From Symbiodinium natans (lineage: Eukaryota > Sar > Dinophyceae > Suessiales > Symbiodiniaceae): a stretch of DNA of 64,000 nt. The DNA is taken from the NCBI GenBank assembly GCA_905221605.1, contig CAJNDS010002545.1, forward strand, positions 137,501 to 201,500. The letters are read 5' to 3'. Below the pieces are notes generated by a model, which did no database searches, was not told the DNA's origin, and saw only the letters and a list, made by a program, of their open reading frames with translations. This document shows positions 1 through 11,381 of the stretch, piece after piece. Both the position numbers and the translations under genes were made by a program. Positions within the stretch are counted from its first letter, which is position 1, and each line of letters begins with the position of its first letter.

Positions 1-359
1 CGCCCACGTCAGATATCACTACGGCTGGCCGTTAACGGTATGTCAAAAAGTGTCCGGACCCCCCCCCATTCCAGCGCATCAGGTGAAGCCCCCCCCCCCC
101 CCCAACCCCCTAAACCTGAAACCCTAAGGCAAGTGGGGATCTAAGGATTCTTAGTGTGTGAGGGCTTTAGGGTTTCTACAGGCCTTCTAGGGGCTCATGT
201 GCTTTTTGGCCTTAAGACTTGGAGTATGCTGGTAAGGAGCCCCTAGCAGGGCCATCTAAGCCTAAGAACCTTCGCACCTAGACGGATAAAATATAAACGC
301 CAAAGACATCATGAGCCTTGAGCCCGGTTCCCACAATTCCTATCAACCCTATAGGGTTT

Positions 360-605
360 AGGGTGTGGGGTCCAGGGATTAGGTCTAAACCCTAAGAACC
401 CTAAGAACCCTCAGAACCCTAAGAACCCTCAGAACCCTAAGAACCCTCAGAACCCTCAGAACCCTCAGGAACCCTCAGAACCCTCAGGAACCCTAAGAAC
501 CCTCAGAACCCTAAGGACCCTAAGAACCCTCCGAACCCTAAGAACCCTCAGAACCCTACGAGTGCTACGAACCCTCAAAACCCTACGAGCCCTACGAAAT
601 CTCGG
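360..605. repeat. AGAACCCT / CAGAACCCT array
   Basis: Degenerate 8-9-bp telomere-like units (CCCTAAGAA, CCCTCAGAA). Confidence 0.85.
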
Positions 606-703
606 GGCCCTACGAACCCTAAGACGCAGCTCTGTCTCCGAGTGGCGGGTCCGGGCTTGCCTCCCCGTGGCGCGGAGGCCCACCTGCTTTGGCCGGGCTT
701 AAA

Positions 704-805
704 GGGCGTTTAGGGTTTAGGGTTATAGGGTTATAGGGTTATAGGGTTTAGGGTTTAGGGTTTAGGGTTTAGGGTTTAGGGTTTAGGGTTTAGGGTTTAG
801 GGTTT
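704..805 (+). repeat. TTTAGGG array
   Basis: About 10 perfect TTTAGGG units preceded by TATAGGG variants. Confidence 0.95.
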
Positions 806-929
806 AGGGCGTGCCAAACGGAAGCGCGCTGTGGGAGCGCGCGGTAGTCTGCAGACCTACCCACCCCAAGACAGCCCACTTACAACTCTCAAGGAGTTAA
901 GACCTTTTATTGTTTTTACAAAGCATCAC

Positions 930-1300
930 ATGAGTCAGCACTCATGCCCTTTTTGGGGACCTCCACAAGGTTTGTGGACCAGGCGCAAAGCTGCAGCAGA
1001 CGGAAACGAGGCAGGGTCCGTGAAGACAGCTTGGGTTTGCGCGAAGGGGCTATGGGGGGATGGGCCAGGCACAGACAAAGGCAGCGAGGCTTGGTTGGCG
1101 TGCAGGGGCTCAAGCCACGGAAGAACACACAGTGAACAGCTTGGGTTGGGCAGAGCGCCGGAAACAGAGCTGGTGTGGCGGACAGCTTGGCTTGGCGCGA
1201 AGGGGGTAAGGTGGGGTGCCGGGCCAGCGTCAGGTCAGGTTGGGGACCTCCACAACGTGCGTGACCAGGCACAGAGTTGCAGCAAACGGAAGTGAGGCCA
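930..1300. repeat. Imperfect tandem duplication
   Basis: GGGGACCTCCACAA...GACCAGGC...CAGAG/AAG...TGCAGCA-ACGGAA occurs at about 955-1008 and 1240-1292, with related sequence between; roughly 280-bp period. Confidence 0.6.
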
Positions 1301-1304
1301 ACAC

Positions 1305-1446
1305 CAGGGCCAGGACTTGGCCAGGGCCGAGGGCCAGGGCCAGGGCCAGGGCCAGGGTCAGGGCCAGAGGGCCAGGGCCAGGGCAGGGCCAAAGCCAAGG
1401 GCAGGGCCAGGGCGGGCCAGGGCCAGGGCCAGGGCCAGGGCCAGAA
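1305..1446 (+). repeat. GGGCCA hexamer array
   Basis: About 20 units with small slips; opens long frames in several registers on both strands that I treat as artefacts. Confidence 0.9.
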
Positions 1447-1788
1447 CCAAAAAACCACAACAAAAAGTGCATTTTTGGGCAGAGTCTTGCCTGCCCCAAC
1501 AAAACGGCCCCTGGTCCCCTCAGCCCAGCGGACGGGAGGTGAGGGACCAGGGGTCTCAAGGGGCCGTCCCAGGGGGCCTCCACTGCAGGACCCAACAATG
1601 TGCGCGGCGGATTTAGGGTAATATAATATAATACAGTGACAATTGCTGACTCGGCCTGTGCCTGCCTGGAGGGTAAGCCAGCCTGGAGGCCAGCTCGGTC
1701 GCCCGCCTGGGGCTCCCTCGCAGGGTCTCACTGAGCGCTCGACCAGCGCCCGCCTACCCCAAAAGACACGAGAGTGGGGTGGCGGGCG

Positions 1789-2525
1789 GGTTTAGGGTTT
1801 AGGGTTTAGGGTTTAGGGTTTAGGGTTTAGGGTTTAGGGTTTAGGGTTTAGGGTTTAGGGTTTAGGGTTTTGGTGGTTTAGGGTTATCGGGTTCTTCGGG
1901 TCCTTAGGGTTCTGAGGGTTCTTGGGCTTCTTAGGGTTCTTAGGGTTTTAGGGTTTTTAGGGTTTTTTAGGGTTTTTAGGGTTTTTAGGGTTTTAGGGTT
2001 TTAGGGTTTTAGGGTTTTAGGGTTTTAGGGTTTTAGGGTTTTAGGGTTATAGGGTTTTAGGGTTTTAGGGTTTTAGGGTTTTAGGGTTTTAGGGTTTTAG
2101 GGTTTTAGGGTTTTAGGGGTTTAGGGGTTTAGGGGTTTAGGGTTTTGGGGTTTTGGGGTTTTAGGGTTTTAGGGCTTTAGGGTTTTAGGGGTTATAGGGT
2201 TATAGTGTTTTTGGGTTCTAGGGTCATAAGGTTTAGGGTTATAATTAGGGTTTTCGCGGGGGTTTAGGGTTTAAGTGCTATAAGGTTTAGGGTTATAAGG
2301 CATAGGGTTATACGGTTGTAGTGTATGGGTTTAGGGTTATAGGGTTTTAGGTTATAGGGTTTTAGGGGTTTAGGGTTTTAGTGGTTTAGGGTTATAGCGT
2401 TTAGGGTTATGGGGTCATAGCGTTTTAGGGTTTTAGTGGTTACAGGGTTATAGTGTTATAGGGTCACAGGGTTTAGGGGTTTTAGGGTTATCGGGTTTAG
2501 GTTTGAGGGTCCAGGGTTTAGGGTT
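1789..2525 (+). repeat. Telomere-like array, TTTAGGG then TTTTAGGG and variants
   Basis: TTTAGGG to about 1870, then a block of TTTTAGGG (1960-2120), then mixed GGGGTTT, TATAGGG and TTTAGGGG. The variants are arranged in local runs of the same type. Confidence 0.95.
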
Positions 2526-2538
2526 TGGAGCGCTAGCC

Positions 2539-2635
2539 CTGGGAGCCAGGATGGTGCGGAGGTTTCTTTGGCACTGCGGCCGCCGAGGCTGCGGCTGATG
2601 TCATCCCTGGCCAGCGAGAGCAACACGCAGGGGCC
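2539..2635 (-). CDS. Exon candidate
   Basis: Frame PCVLLSLARDDISRSLGGRS then AKETSAPSWLP. The 5' edge is TTTAG|GG of an adjoining repeat, which could act as acceptor. Confidence 0.4.
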
Positions 2636-2967
2636 CTAAACCCTAAACCCTAAACCAAAAACCCTAAACCCGAAACCCGAAACACGAAACCCTAAACCCT
2701 AAACCCTAAACCGCGAAACGAGGGGTTTAGGGTCTAGGGACGTCTGGTTTCTATCATGTGGGATTGTAGATGATTACTGCGACTCGGCTGGGGTTATGCT
2801 TGCTGTTACTACTATCACGATGTATCTGTTCGGGTTTAGGCTAATTAAACTCAAAACCCTCACCGGCATGAAAAAAAAAAAAAAAAAAAAGAATCCCGAG
2901 AACTCCAGGCCCTTACTCAATCTAAACCCTAAACCCTGAACCCTACAAACCCTGGAACCCCCTTTGC

Positions 2968-3051
2968 ATGTCTGAGCCCGCCATCGCAGGGCCTGCCGTG
3001 CAACAAGAGCTCCTCCAGGCGCTGGAGGCCTCTGTTCCGCGGGCTGAGAGG
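2968..3051 (+). CDS. Exon candidate with ATG
   Basis: ATG at 2968 opens MSEPAIAGPAVQQELLQALE then ASVPRAERA, alanine- and glutamate-rich helix-like sequence. A possible first exon. Confidence 0.4.
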
Positions 3052-3359
3052 GCTATAGGGTTTAGGGCTTTCGGGGATTTATGGGGTTTGTAGAGTTTGT
3101 AGGGTTTCTAGGATTTCTAGGGCTTTTGGGGCTTCTAGGGCTTCTATAGGGTTTAAGCTCTTTCGAACTTTTAAGGGTTTGTTTAGGGTGTTCAGAGTTC
3201 TTGTTCTTGGGGCTGCATGCTCTTTAAACTCCTCTAAGCTTGATGTAAACATGGTGCATGTATGCAGCCACGTATATGTATGCATGTATGCATGTATATA
3301 TGTATATATATATATACATATGTATTACAAGTATTTGTGTTCACAGAAACGTAAACGCT

Positions 3360-3470
3360 CGGACTCTCTCGCCGCTTGCCCTGGCGCCTGCGTCCTCGGC
3401 CAGCGCCGGCCTGGCCCGCAGGGCCCGGAGCTGGGCCAAGACCTCCCAAACTTGGTAGCCCAGTAACCAT
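3360..3470 (-). CDS. Exon candidate
   Basis: Frame YQVWEVLAQLRALRARPALA then EDAGARASGERV. GC-rich island between a TA-rich microsatellite and repeats; the plus frame is also open. Confidence 0.3.
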
Positions 3471-3589
3471 ATTACTTCATAAGGGAACCCAGATCGAAGT
3501 TTCCCTGCCGGTGTGAGGCATCGCCTTCGGCTTCGGCTTTCAGGTTCTAAGGCTTTTTCCTCGCTGCAAAGAGATGGAGTACAGAACTC

Positions 3590-3785
3590 CTAAACCCCTA
3601 AACCCCTAAACCCCTAAACCCCTAAGCCCCTAAACCCCTAAACCCCTAAACCCTTAACCCCTAAACCCCTAAACCCCCAAACCCCTAAACCCGTAAACCC
3701 GTCCACCCGTAAACCCGTAAACCCCTAAACCCCTAAACCCCTCAACCCCTCAACCCCTCAACCCCTAAACCCCTAAACCTCTAAA
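3590..3785 (-). repeat. CCCCTAAA (TTTAGGGG) array
   Basis: About 22 eight-base units with runs of CCCGTAAA and CCCTCAAC variants. Confidence 0.9.
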
Positions 3786-3875
3786 CCACTAGACCCTGAC
3801 AACGCCCCAGATCTGTCACGCCAACAGCTGCAAAGGTGCCTTCTCCTCTTCCAGTTGCACCTCCTCGGAGTGTTT

Positions 3876-3953
3876 ATTAAACCCTAAACCCTAAACCCTA
3901 AACCCTAAACCCTAAACCCTAAACCCTAAACCCTAAACCCTAAACCCTAAACA
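3876..3953 (-). repeat. CCCTAAA array
   Basis: About 11 perfect units. Confidence 0.95.
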
Positions 3954-4104
3954 GCTTCCCTGAAACACTTCAAGGCACACGGACCCTGGGTCTCAGGTTT
4001 TCATGTAAGGGATGTCAAACCTATTAACCCCTTAAACCCTTCAACCAATAAACCCTGAACCCCTAAACCCCTAAACCAGCACCCCGAAGTCTAGAAAGTC
4101 GAAA

Positions 4105-4362
4105 AGCCTCCCAAGGGTCCTCCCTAAACCCTACGCCCTACAGCCCTACGCCCTACAGCCCGCAGCCCTAAGCCCTAAGCCCTAAGCCCCAAGCCCCAAG
4201 CCCTAAGCCCTAAGCCCTAAGCCCTAAGCCCTAAGCCCTAAGCCCTAAACCCTAAACCCTAAACCCTAAACCCTAAACCCTAAACCCTAAACCCTAAACC
4301 CTAAGCCCTAAACCCTAAACCCTAAACCCTAAACCCTAAACCCTAAACCCTAAACCCTAGCT
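4105..4362 (-). repeat. CCCTAAG/CCCTAAA array
   Basis: A run of CCCTAAG changes to CCCTAAA part-way. Confidence 0.95.
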
Positions 4363-4367
4363 AGGGG

Positions 4368-4456
4368 CTCCTTCTGCAGCTCCGACTTCAGCCGCTGCTT
4401 CTCTGCCAGCGACTGCGCCGAGCTCTCCTACGCCATTCAGGGATCTGGGATGCACC
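4368..4456 (+). CDS. Cys/Ser-rich exon candidate
   Basis: CTAG|GG is followed by SFCSSDFSRCFSASDCAELS then YAIQGSGMHLP and TAG, immediately before a TTTAGGG array. Confidence 0.45.
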
Positions 4457-4463
4457 TGCCATA

Positions 4464-4590
4464 GGGTTTAGGGTTTAGGGTTTAGGGTTTAGGGTTTAGG
4501 GTTTAGGGTTTAGGGTTTAGGGTTTGGGGTTTGGGGTTTGGGGTTTGGGGTTTGGGGTTTGGGGTTTGGGGTTTGGGGTTTGGGGTTTTG
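4464..4590 (+). repeat. TTTAGGG then TTTGGGG array
   Basis: Seven or eight TTTAGGG units switch to about nine TTTGGGG units. Confidence 0.95.
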
Positions 4591-4603
4591 GGTCTAGGGC
4601 TAC

Positions 4604-4710
4604 TATAGGGGCCTGATTTTTTTTTTTTTTTTGGGGGGGGGGGGGTTATTGTAGTGTACTTATAAAGGGGCCATGAATTGATACACTTAGTAATTACTCC
4701 GACCCCTATA
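4604..4710. mobile_element. TATAGGGGCC inverted-repeat element
   Basis: Left end TATAGGGGCCTGA, right end GTAATTACTCCGACCCCTATA, with a poly-T/poly-G centre. Same family as 16198-16260, 30312-30427 and 50014-50124. Confidence 0.6.
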
Positions 4711-5739
4711 TAGCGTCTCACAACCGAGGTGTTTGGGGGCTTTCCGAACACATCTATCAGCGGGAGCCTTTTCAAGGGGCTCCCTTCATAAGGATGAGCT
4801 TGTTTTTGGTGCATACAAGGAGGTCCCCGATTTCGCGGATAGTACCCCTACACTTGCCCTGCTTTCGTTGAGTACTCCGAAACCCTAAGCCCTAAACCCT
4901 AAGCCCTAATTAAGCCCTAAGCCCTAAGCCCTAAGCCCTAACGCCTAACGCCTAGCGCCTAAAGCCTAAACCCTAAACCCTAAACCCTCAACCCTAAAAC
5001 GCACAAGCCTGCGGAGCCAGGTGGTCGAGACTGGAAGGCGAGAATCGCGGGTCGGGGAAGGCCTGGGCTTCCCCCGAAGCGTACTTGGGAGGGTTCACAG
5101 TGGTATTTCTGAGAAGTATGGTAAGAATAGGGTTTGGGGTTTGGGGTTTAGGGTTTATGTTTACGAAATAAGTTTAAGGGACCCCTATGATGGGCCCCGA
5201 ATCGTAGGAGTCCCCCAATAAGGTACCCCCTAATTTCGGAAACCCCCATAATATAAGTAGAGTGAAAATAGTGTAGCTGTAGAAATATTGTTATAGTAGT
5301 ACAGCTAGTTCAGATAGGGTAGCCATATTTGGAAGAATGGGGTATAGCTGTAACATGCTACGTTGGTCCCTCAAACTGTGCTCTCGATCCTCCAAAACCT
5401 TTGCTGCAGCTTTCAACAGCCCCGTGCCCCCCACTCCACCCACCGAGTGGGGTCGAACCCTCTGAAAAATTGGTAAAGTTCAGGGTTGAGGGCTTAGGGT
5501 TTAGCGGTCCCTTTCATGATCCGCTCAAAGCCTACTAGGGAAATACAAAACAGACCCCACGGGCACAGAAGTACCTGCGACAACCCAACAGTCGATTCCT
5601 CTCGCGGGGGGGGGCTCCAGATCCGAGGTGCTTTGGCCCTCCCTCGAGTGCCTCGGGGGTTTTCGGTTTAGGGTTTAGGGTTTAGGGTTTAGGGTTTAGG
5701 GTTCAGGGTTCAGGGTTCAGGGTTTAGGTTTTAAGGTAC

Positions 5740-5799
5740 CTTCGCAATGTCTGCCACGGCACGGAGAGCTCGGTCCACCTGCGGCTGCTCGGTATCCCT
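5740..5799 (-). CDS. 60-nt GT-AG exon candidate
   Basis: GTACAG|AGG ... GCGAAG|GTACC bounds exactly 20 codons (RDTEQPQVDRALRAVADIAK) in phase 0. Confidence 0.5.
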
Positions 5800-6044
5800 C
5801 TGTACCCCACCAGTCGCGTTATCAACAACAGTTCTTTCTACGATTTTTTGACGATTTTTTCATGATTGAATATTGAATACTTGTATTCTTATTCTGGCGC
5901 ATCTGTAATTTCAAACAAGAATAGGGTTCGCAACCCTCTTCCAGCCACACCGCCCGCAATCACAGATTTAGCACCTATTTGCTGCAAACCTAAACCCCCA
6001 AGGTATGTAGAACAATAGCCCTGTTATGGGCTTTCGGTTTGTTC

Positions 6045-6287
6045 TCATATTTCGAAACGGTTGCCAAACGCATCGCGCGCCAGATTCCGTGACATCGGTT
6101 GCAGGCCACAGGCTTTGCAGACGTTCCCCATTTTTGCCCCCATGTTTCGGGTTTTGGGTTTAGTGATTAGCCATGTCCCGTTTTTGGGGCACCGTGTTGT
6201 CTCACGGCACGCCCAGGGACACGGCGCACCTCCCCGAAACTTGGAAGCGCAAAGACGCTTGGCCAGACTTGACCCGCACTCTGCCAA
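6045..6287 (-). CDS. Small ORF, uncertain
   Basis: 80-codon frame with three C-x-x-C-like spacings (NVCKACGLQP and others). The opposite strand has a 92-codon frame over the same DNA. No family recognised. Confidence 0.25.
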   Translation of the reverse strand: MAECGSSLAKRLCASKFRGGAPCPWACRETTRCPKNGTWLITKPKTRNMGAKMGNVCKACGLQPMSRNLARDAFGNRFEI

Positions 6288-6738
6288 GAGATCGGCGGGT
6301 TTGGGCGTTCAGGGGTTGGTAAGGTTTAGGGCCTTATAGGGGTTTACAGGGTTTTTTTTAGGAGGCTTATAGGGGCTTAGAGTTTAGGATTTTCTTCCCC
6401 ACCTCGTTTGGGCTTGGCTACATCGCTTGCGATTTCTTGATCAAGGCGAGGGTGTTCGCAGCATGGGCCACCCACCTGGCCCAAGAGCTCCCATCACATC
6501 CTCACCATCCTGCACTAAGGTAGCCTACAGTAGCCCCATTCCTTTTTTTTGGGGGTACCTCGAAACCCTAAACCCTTGTGTGAAATTCCTTTACTTCAAG
6601 ATAAGGGAGCCTTGAACCAAACCAAGGCCAAAAGGGTACCCGGGGTACTTAAGTGCCCAAGACCGCACATGCGCAGCGGATATTTCAGCTTCGGGCTATA
6701 AGACTTGCAGGCCCAAACACTTAGAAAGGACCTACACC

Positions 6739-6927
6739 TTAGCCAATAGGGTGGTATTTTAGGTAGCCCGAGGCCCGCGATGATCTAATCGTCGAAAGCG
6801 CCGACCTTCTGAAAAAATGCAATTTGGCCGGCCTCCGCCGCTCAAGGCCGGCCACGAAGGCCTCTACGCCCTCCGCGAAAGCAGCGGGGCGGCAGCAGTC
6901 CAAGACCTGATAAAGGTACACGGCCAT
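6739..6927 (-). CDS. Exon or small ORF candidate
   Basis: ATG at 6925-6927 opens MAVYLYQVLDCCRPAAFAEG then VEAFVAGLERRRPAKLHFFR; 62 codons to a stop. Confidence 0.4.
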   Translation of the reverse strand: MAVYLYQVLDCCRPAAFAEGVEAFVAGLERRRPAKLHFFRRSALSTIRSSRASGYLKYHPIG

Positions 6928-7731
6928 TTTGGGGCTTATAGGGGTTGATTCAAAAGAAGAAACATGAAAGCTTTGAATTACGCATACTTGAAACAGATAG
7001 GCGTCTAAGAAGCAAAGAGTTCTTAAAACGAATGTGGGTTTGTTCGATATTGGGAGGGGGGGGAGGGTGACAGGTGTTGGGATCAGGGTATTTTTTTGTC
7101 GGTATGTTTCGGGTGTGTTTTGAGGCTGTTGGTTTGGGGCATGTTTCGTGGCATCATGAGCTACTTTAGATACAATTTCGGGGCTACGTTTCGCTGGTAC
7201 ACTTCGGGGTAGGTTTCAGGGGTATGTTTCGTTCGCGAGTGTGCAACCCTTACGCCCTTCTTAAACACGCGCCTCCCAAAAACGAAAAAAAACGATACAA
7301 AGATAAGTACAAGTATAAATACTGAACAACAGAGTTCAACCAGAATATGTATGGTTTAGGGCCGTCGTTAAGGAGCCGACCGGGTCTTGAAAGAACACAC
7401 ACGCGCGCTCGCACAATACATCTCAAAACGTCTTTGCGGAACTCTGCCACTCCGTGGCCCTGCCCGACCTCGCCAATAATGGGCCTACTCGACTAGACCC
7501 CGCGCAATGGATCACTACAGGATACATTCTACAAGTGCTACAAGGTCTCAGAATGCCCCTTATACCCCCCCTGATAACCCCCGAAATACTCCCCCTACAT
7601 ACACCCCAGAACCCCTGACACCCCCCTGACAACCCCTTATATACTCCCCAGAACCCCCCCTGATACCCCCCTGATAACTAAACCCGAAACCCTAAACCAT
7701 AAACCCTCATATCCCCCCTATATATTCCCCA

Positions 7732-7834
7732 CAGTTGGGGAGACCAGGGGCCCAAAAATCGAGAGGCAAGGCGCAAGGCCGCAAAGATCCCGCTGCTGAT
7801 CGTTCGACAGGTCTGGCAGGAGGCTGGTGCTCAT
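7732..7834 (-). CDS. Exon candidate with ATG
   Basis: Frame MSTSLLPDLSNDQQRDLCGL then APCLSIFGPLVSPTVG. The plus strand is closed by stops. Confidence 0.4.
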
Positions 7835-7947
7835 TGCTGTGGGCTGCCGTATAGGTTTAGGGTTTCGGGTTTAGGGTTTAGGGTTTAGAGTTTAGGGTTT
7901 AGGGTTTAGGGCTTAGGGTTTTGGGATTGGGGTTTGGTGTTTACTGC

Positions 7948-8343
7948 TTAGGACTTCGATTTCCTGTGCGGGGGTATCGATGCGGCGTCCCAAAGCACCC
8001 CACGCCTTGCGCCCAGGCCACCAGACCAGATCCCAACTCCAGCAATGCCTGGCCAATGGGGGTTTGGGGGATCCACCGTGGTCACAAAGTCGGAAAGACA
8101 ATTTCGCGAGCCGACAACGTTCGAGCTCCAAACGAGATGTTCACGACGGAACCGCGAGTGTTGCAACGACCGCTGACATGTACTGAAAGCAGCTAACTTC
8201 TCTGCACGTCTGAGAGGTGCTTTGGGATGAGTACTCAGCCATGCTATGACATAATGAAGCTGTACAAGAAAGCAGGTAAGAAGTTCAACGCAAGCAGGTG
8301 CGAAGCTTGTCTCGCAGATGCTACTGATCTCGAAACGGCTCAA
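7948..8343 (-). CDS. ORF of 131 codons, uncertain
   Basis: Open frame upstream or downstream of the membrane-protein gene on the same strand, with segments such as LTCFLVQLHYVIAWLS (hydrophobic). Its 3' part overlaps repeat-derived sequence. Possibly an exon of the neighbouring gene. Confidence 0.25.
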   Translation of the reverse strand: MSRFEISSICETSFAPACVELLTCFLVQLHYVIAWLSTHPKAPLRRAEKLAAFSTCQRSLQHSRFRREHLVWSSNVVGSRNCLSDFVTTVDPPNPHWPGIAGVGIWSGGLGARRGVLWDAASIPPHRKSKS

Positions 8344-8466
8344 CTTTACCTACACCCAGGAGTAACCTAGAGGAATAAATTGGGTGCCCTTTGTGGTTTT
8401 AAGGGGATGATGAGGGAACCCCAACCCTATAAAAGAAGGAAGCAAGGGCCAACTCCGGGAAATGGC

Positions 8467-9721
8467 TTACGGATCCATTTCATTGAGACAGATGGCCTCA
8501 GGGCCCCTGTATGCCTGAGCCGTGGACCGAAAGCTGAGGACTCCCGGCTGCTTGTAGAAGCGCAACGCCTTGGCCTTGAGCTTCGGGGTCACATCGAAGA
8601 TGTGCAGCACATGGTCCTGCGCCCTGAGCCACACCGCATAGTTGGCCTTGGGATGGTCCAGCAGAAGCTCTAAGCACTCCTGGGTCGTCCACACCGTCCC
8701 AAGGCTTCCCAGGTACTGTGCCCTGGGGCCGTGTGAGAGGTCCAGGTGCTGTGCGCAGAGAGGTATCCAATTCCTCTGCAGAGTTACCATGCCAGTTGCT
8801 CTGTGGTAGGGCATCGAAAACATGGCCCTTCGTGGCACGGCCAGGGCCCGCAGTGACTTGCTGTGGCGATCCCACACCGCGATGTCCACCTCGGATGTCA
8901 TGGCCCCCACGCAGCCCTCCAGCGTCTCGCAAGTGCCGAGGTCTTTTCCGCACAGCTCCGGCTGCTGGAAGCTCGGGTCCGGCCCCACATGCTGGTCTGG
9001 GAAAGCCAAGAAGTTGCCAGTCACTTGAGGTGCAACCTGTCGTACTTGCATCGGCTGGCCCACCAGCTCCTCTAGGTCCGTGCCAGAAGTGCGCTGGAAG
9101 TTCTTGACCTTGGGGCCCCAAGCCCACCGCGCGTGGCAAGGCCAGGCCATGGGACAGAGGAAGAGCGTCCAGCACAGGGCACGCCGGGCATCCCCACTGC
9201 AGAGACCCCGGATCATGTCTCCGGACTCCCAGAAAGAGATGGCACAAGCACTGCCCACCAAGGAGGAGGTGGCCAGGGGCCAGCGCACCGTGCGCTGGGA
9301 GCCGACGCCGAGCATCCTATCCTCTTGGGAGCAAGTCTCCTGTCTCATAGCCCGAGATGGCGCAGGGAGGGCACAAGCACAGCGAACAGCGGCTGGGCGG
9401 CAGCCGAGCCCCAGCGCTTGGAGCCTCCTCCATGTACATCAGGGGATCCACCAGAGTCTGCGGTACCAGGACGCTCGCAGCAACCTTGGCCGAAAAGAAG
9501 CAGCCAGCCAGAAACAAGCATCCGGACACTGCTGTCAGACCTACGATCACCGGAACTATCCAGCTGGGCAGGTAACCATCTTGGACCATCCCGTCTAGCT
9601 CCTCCACTGGGGATTTCGTGCTCGTGAGAAAGGCCAACTCACACACCACCACGAGACCTGCAACGGTCGCAATCGGCAGAATGCTGTATCGGCATGATTC
9701 CCACCGACAAGAGGACCCCAT
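8467..9721 (-). CDS. Predicted four-segment membrane protein with large soluble C-terminal region, unknown family
   Basis: Two exons, 9425-9721 and 8467-9339, give 389 residues from an ATG at 9719-9721 to TAA at 8467-8469. The frames do not match without an 85-nt intron; GAGGAG|GC ... ACAG|GAG restores phase 0 with a GC donor, the same pattern as in the other genes here. Hydrophobic segments lie at about residues 12-32, 54-78, 117-136 and 153-167, followed by about 220 mostly soluble residues with several Cys and Trp. No family motif was recognised. A frameshift in a single ORF is the alternative, but the splice fit makes an intron likelier. The gene body is free of telomere-like repeats, unlike the flanks. 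CpG-rich, even codon use supports coding. Confidence 0.7.
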
Positions 9722-10028
9722 GCGAGAAGGAACTCCGCAGGAACAGCTCAAGACTGCACAGTGGGCTTGAGCATCTGACGGACGATGGACATGAGAAACC
9801 GCCAGAGAAGAAGCTTTTGGCCGTCAAAAGCTGGTTCAATCTACGGACATATCCTGGGATGGCCCCTTAAAACCTTCTGAAAACAATATGAGGGTTTAGG
9901 GTTTAGGGTTCAGGGTTTAGGGTTCATATTCCTGAACATGACCCCTCTTTAACCCAATAAGGGAAAAACAGAAAATGCCCCAAGGGCCTACCTAGTATCC
10001 GGCAGCTCCCAAGTCGGGGGCCCTATAG

Positions 10029-10102
10029 GGTTTAGGGTTGAGGGTTTAGGGTTTAGGGTTTAGGGTTTAGGGTTTAGGGTTTAGGGTTTAGGGTTTAGGG
10101 CA
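10029..10102 (+). repeat. TTTAGGG array
   Basis: About 10 units; a second array in CCCTAAA orientation follows at 10215-10318. Confidence 0.95.
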
Positions 10103-10181
10103 TGCAAGAGCATCTGACTGGATTCCTGCGTTGGCCCGTGGAAGTCTTCATCGGGTTCGCCGCGCCGCTGGTCATTTTTAA
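10102..10181 (+). CDS. Hydrophobic exon candidate
   Basis: Follows a TTTAGGG array directly. Frame MQEHLTGFLRWPVEVFIGFA then APLVIFK, a possible membrane segment. Confidence 0.4.
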
Positions 10182-10506
10182 AGGGAGTATTTGGGAGCCT
10201 TGGGGTTCCAGACCCACTAAACCCTAAACCCTAAACCCTAAACCCTAAACCCTAAACCCTAAACCCTCAACCCTAACCCCAAACCCTAAACCCTAAACCC
10301 TAAACCCTGAACCCTAGACCTGGTTCTCGATCTGTGGCTTGAGGCGATTACCCATTTCCCAGCCCGAAGTCCGAGGGGAAGGCTCCGAAGCGGCAATTGT
10401 GACTGGCTTGTAAGCGGAATTCCTTGAAGTGATTTTAAGCATAGAATATAATTAAAACGTAATTTTAGGCATGTTGATATACTAAATAGGCACAGTATAT
10501 GGACCC

Positions 10507-10582
10507 TTAGGGAGACATGAAGTCTGGCACCTCCACCGTCATCTGCACCTGCGTGGCTAAGGCGGCGCAGCCGTCGCAACCA
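10507..10582 (-). CDS. Candidate terminal exon
   Basis: Frame CDGCAALATQVQMTVEVPDF, MSP and TAA at 10507-10509. Confidence 0.4.
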
Positions 10583-11044
10583 CTAGGCACCACCTCGGGG
10601 AGTTGGATTGTTTTGGGCTTACAGGAGACTGAGGGAGTAAGGTGGCTCGATGGGACTAACTCGTGAACGAGTCACTCTCTATCCTTCCATCGTAGTTTCT
10701 CCTGACCCCGCCGCGAGCCGCAACGCCCACCATAAATCAGCTTGCGGCAGTTGGCGGAACCTTTGCCCGTTTTGGTTGATAGCACCATCACTCTGCCACT
10801 AACCCATCATTCGCCGGCTATTCCGACTACTATTCTCCCCCTAAATCTCTCCGAAAAAACATCACAACTTCCCAGTAAAGTCGACAGTATAGAATAACCG
10901 ATTACCGCGCCCATTCTCCCAAACCAAAGTCTTCTGGGAGGGTGGGGGCTCCCAGAAAATAGTGATGGTTCCCCGAAGCCTTAAACCCTGAAGTCCTACG
11001 TAGAAGTACCCGAATGAAGCTCCTGGTACTTGTCACGGTCCCTT

Positions 11045-11160
11045 CTTCGCAAGCCTCGCCTGCTCGCCTGGCGGACGCAGAGGCAGTGCTGCGGCGACGG
11101 TGGCAGAGGCCTCAGCTACATCGAGGTGCCCCTGCCTCAGACATGTTGGAATCTGCTTGT
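11045..11160 (+). CDS. Exon candidate, frame uncertain
   Basis: GC-rich island between repeat tracts with three open plus frames; the most protein-like has ARLADAEAVLRRWQRPQLHR. Confidence 0.3.
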
Positions 11161-11381
11161 ATACATATATTCTTTCAAACAGGCTAGAAACACAGTACAT
11201 GTACACAGTGTGTATATGTATGTATATATATATATGCTACAACAGTATAGATGCCCACTTTTTCAGGTCCGAACATGAGGGTCCTACTTGATTCGATTGC
11301 GAGGTTTTGGGGATGCCTACATGCTAATTGGACAGGGACATAACCTCAGGCTCCTGCAGGCTTAAGAGGTCCAGACGTGTG

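Noticed and set aside
916-1731. 271-codon minus ORF and three plus ORFs at 1.2-1.6 kb
   Set aside because: Driven by the GGGCCA array, which is stop-free in every frame; the flanks do not look protein-like.
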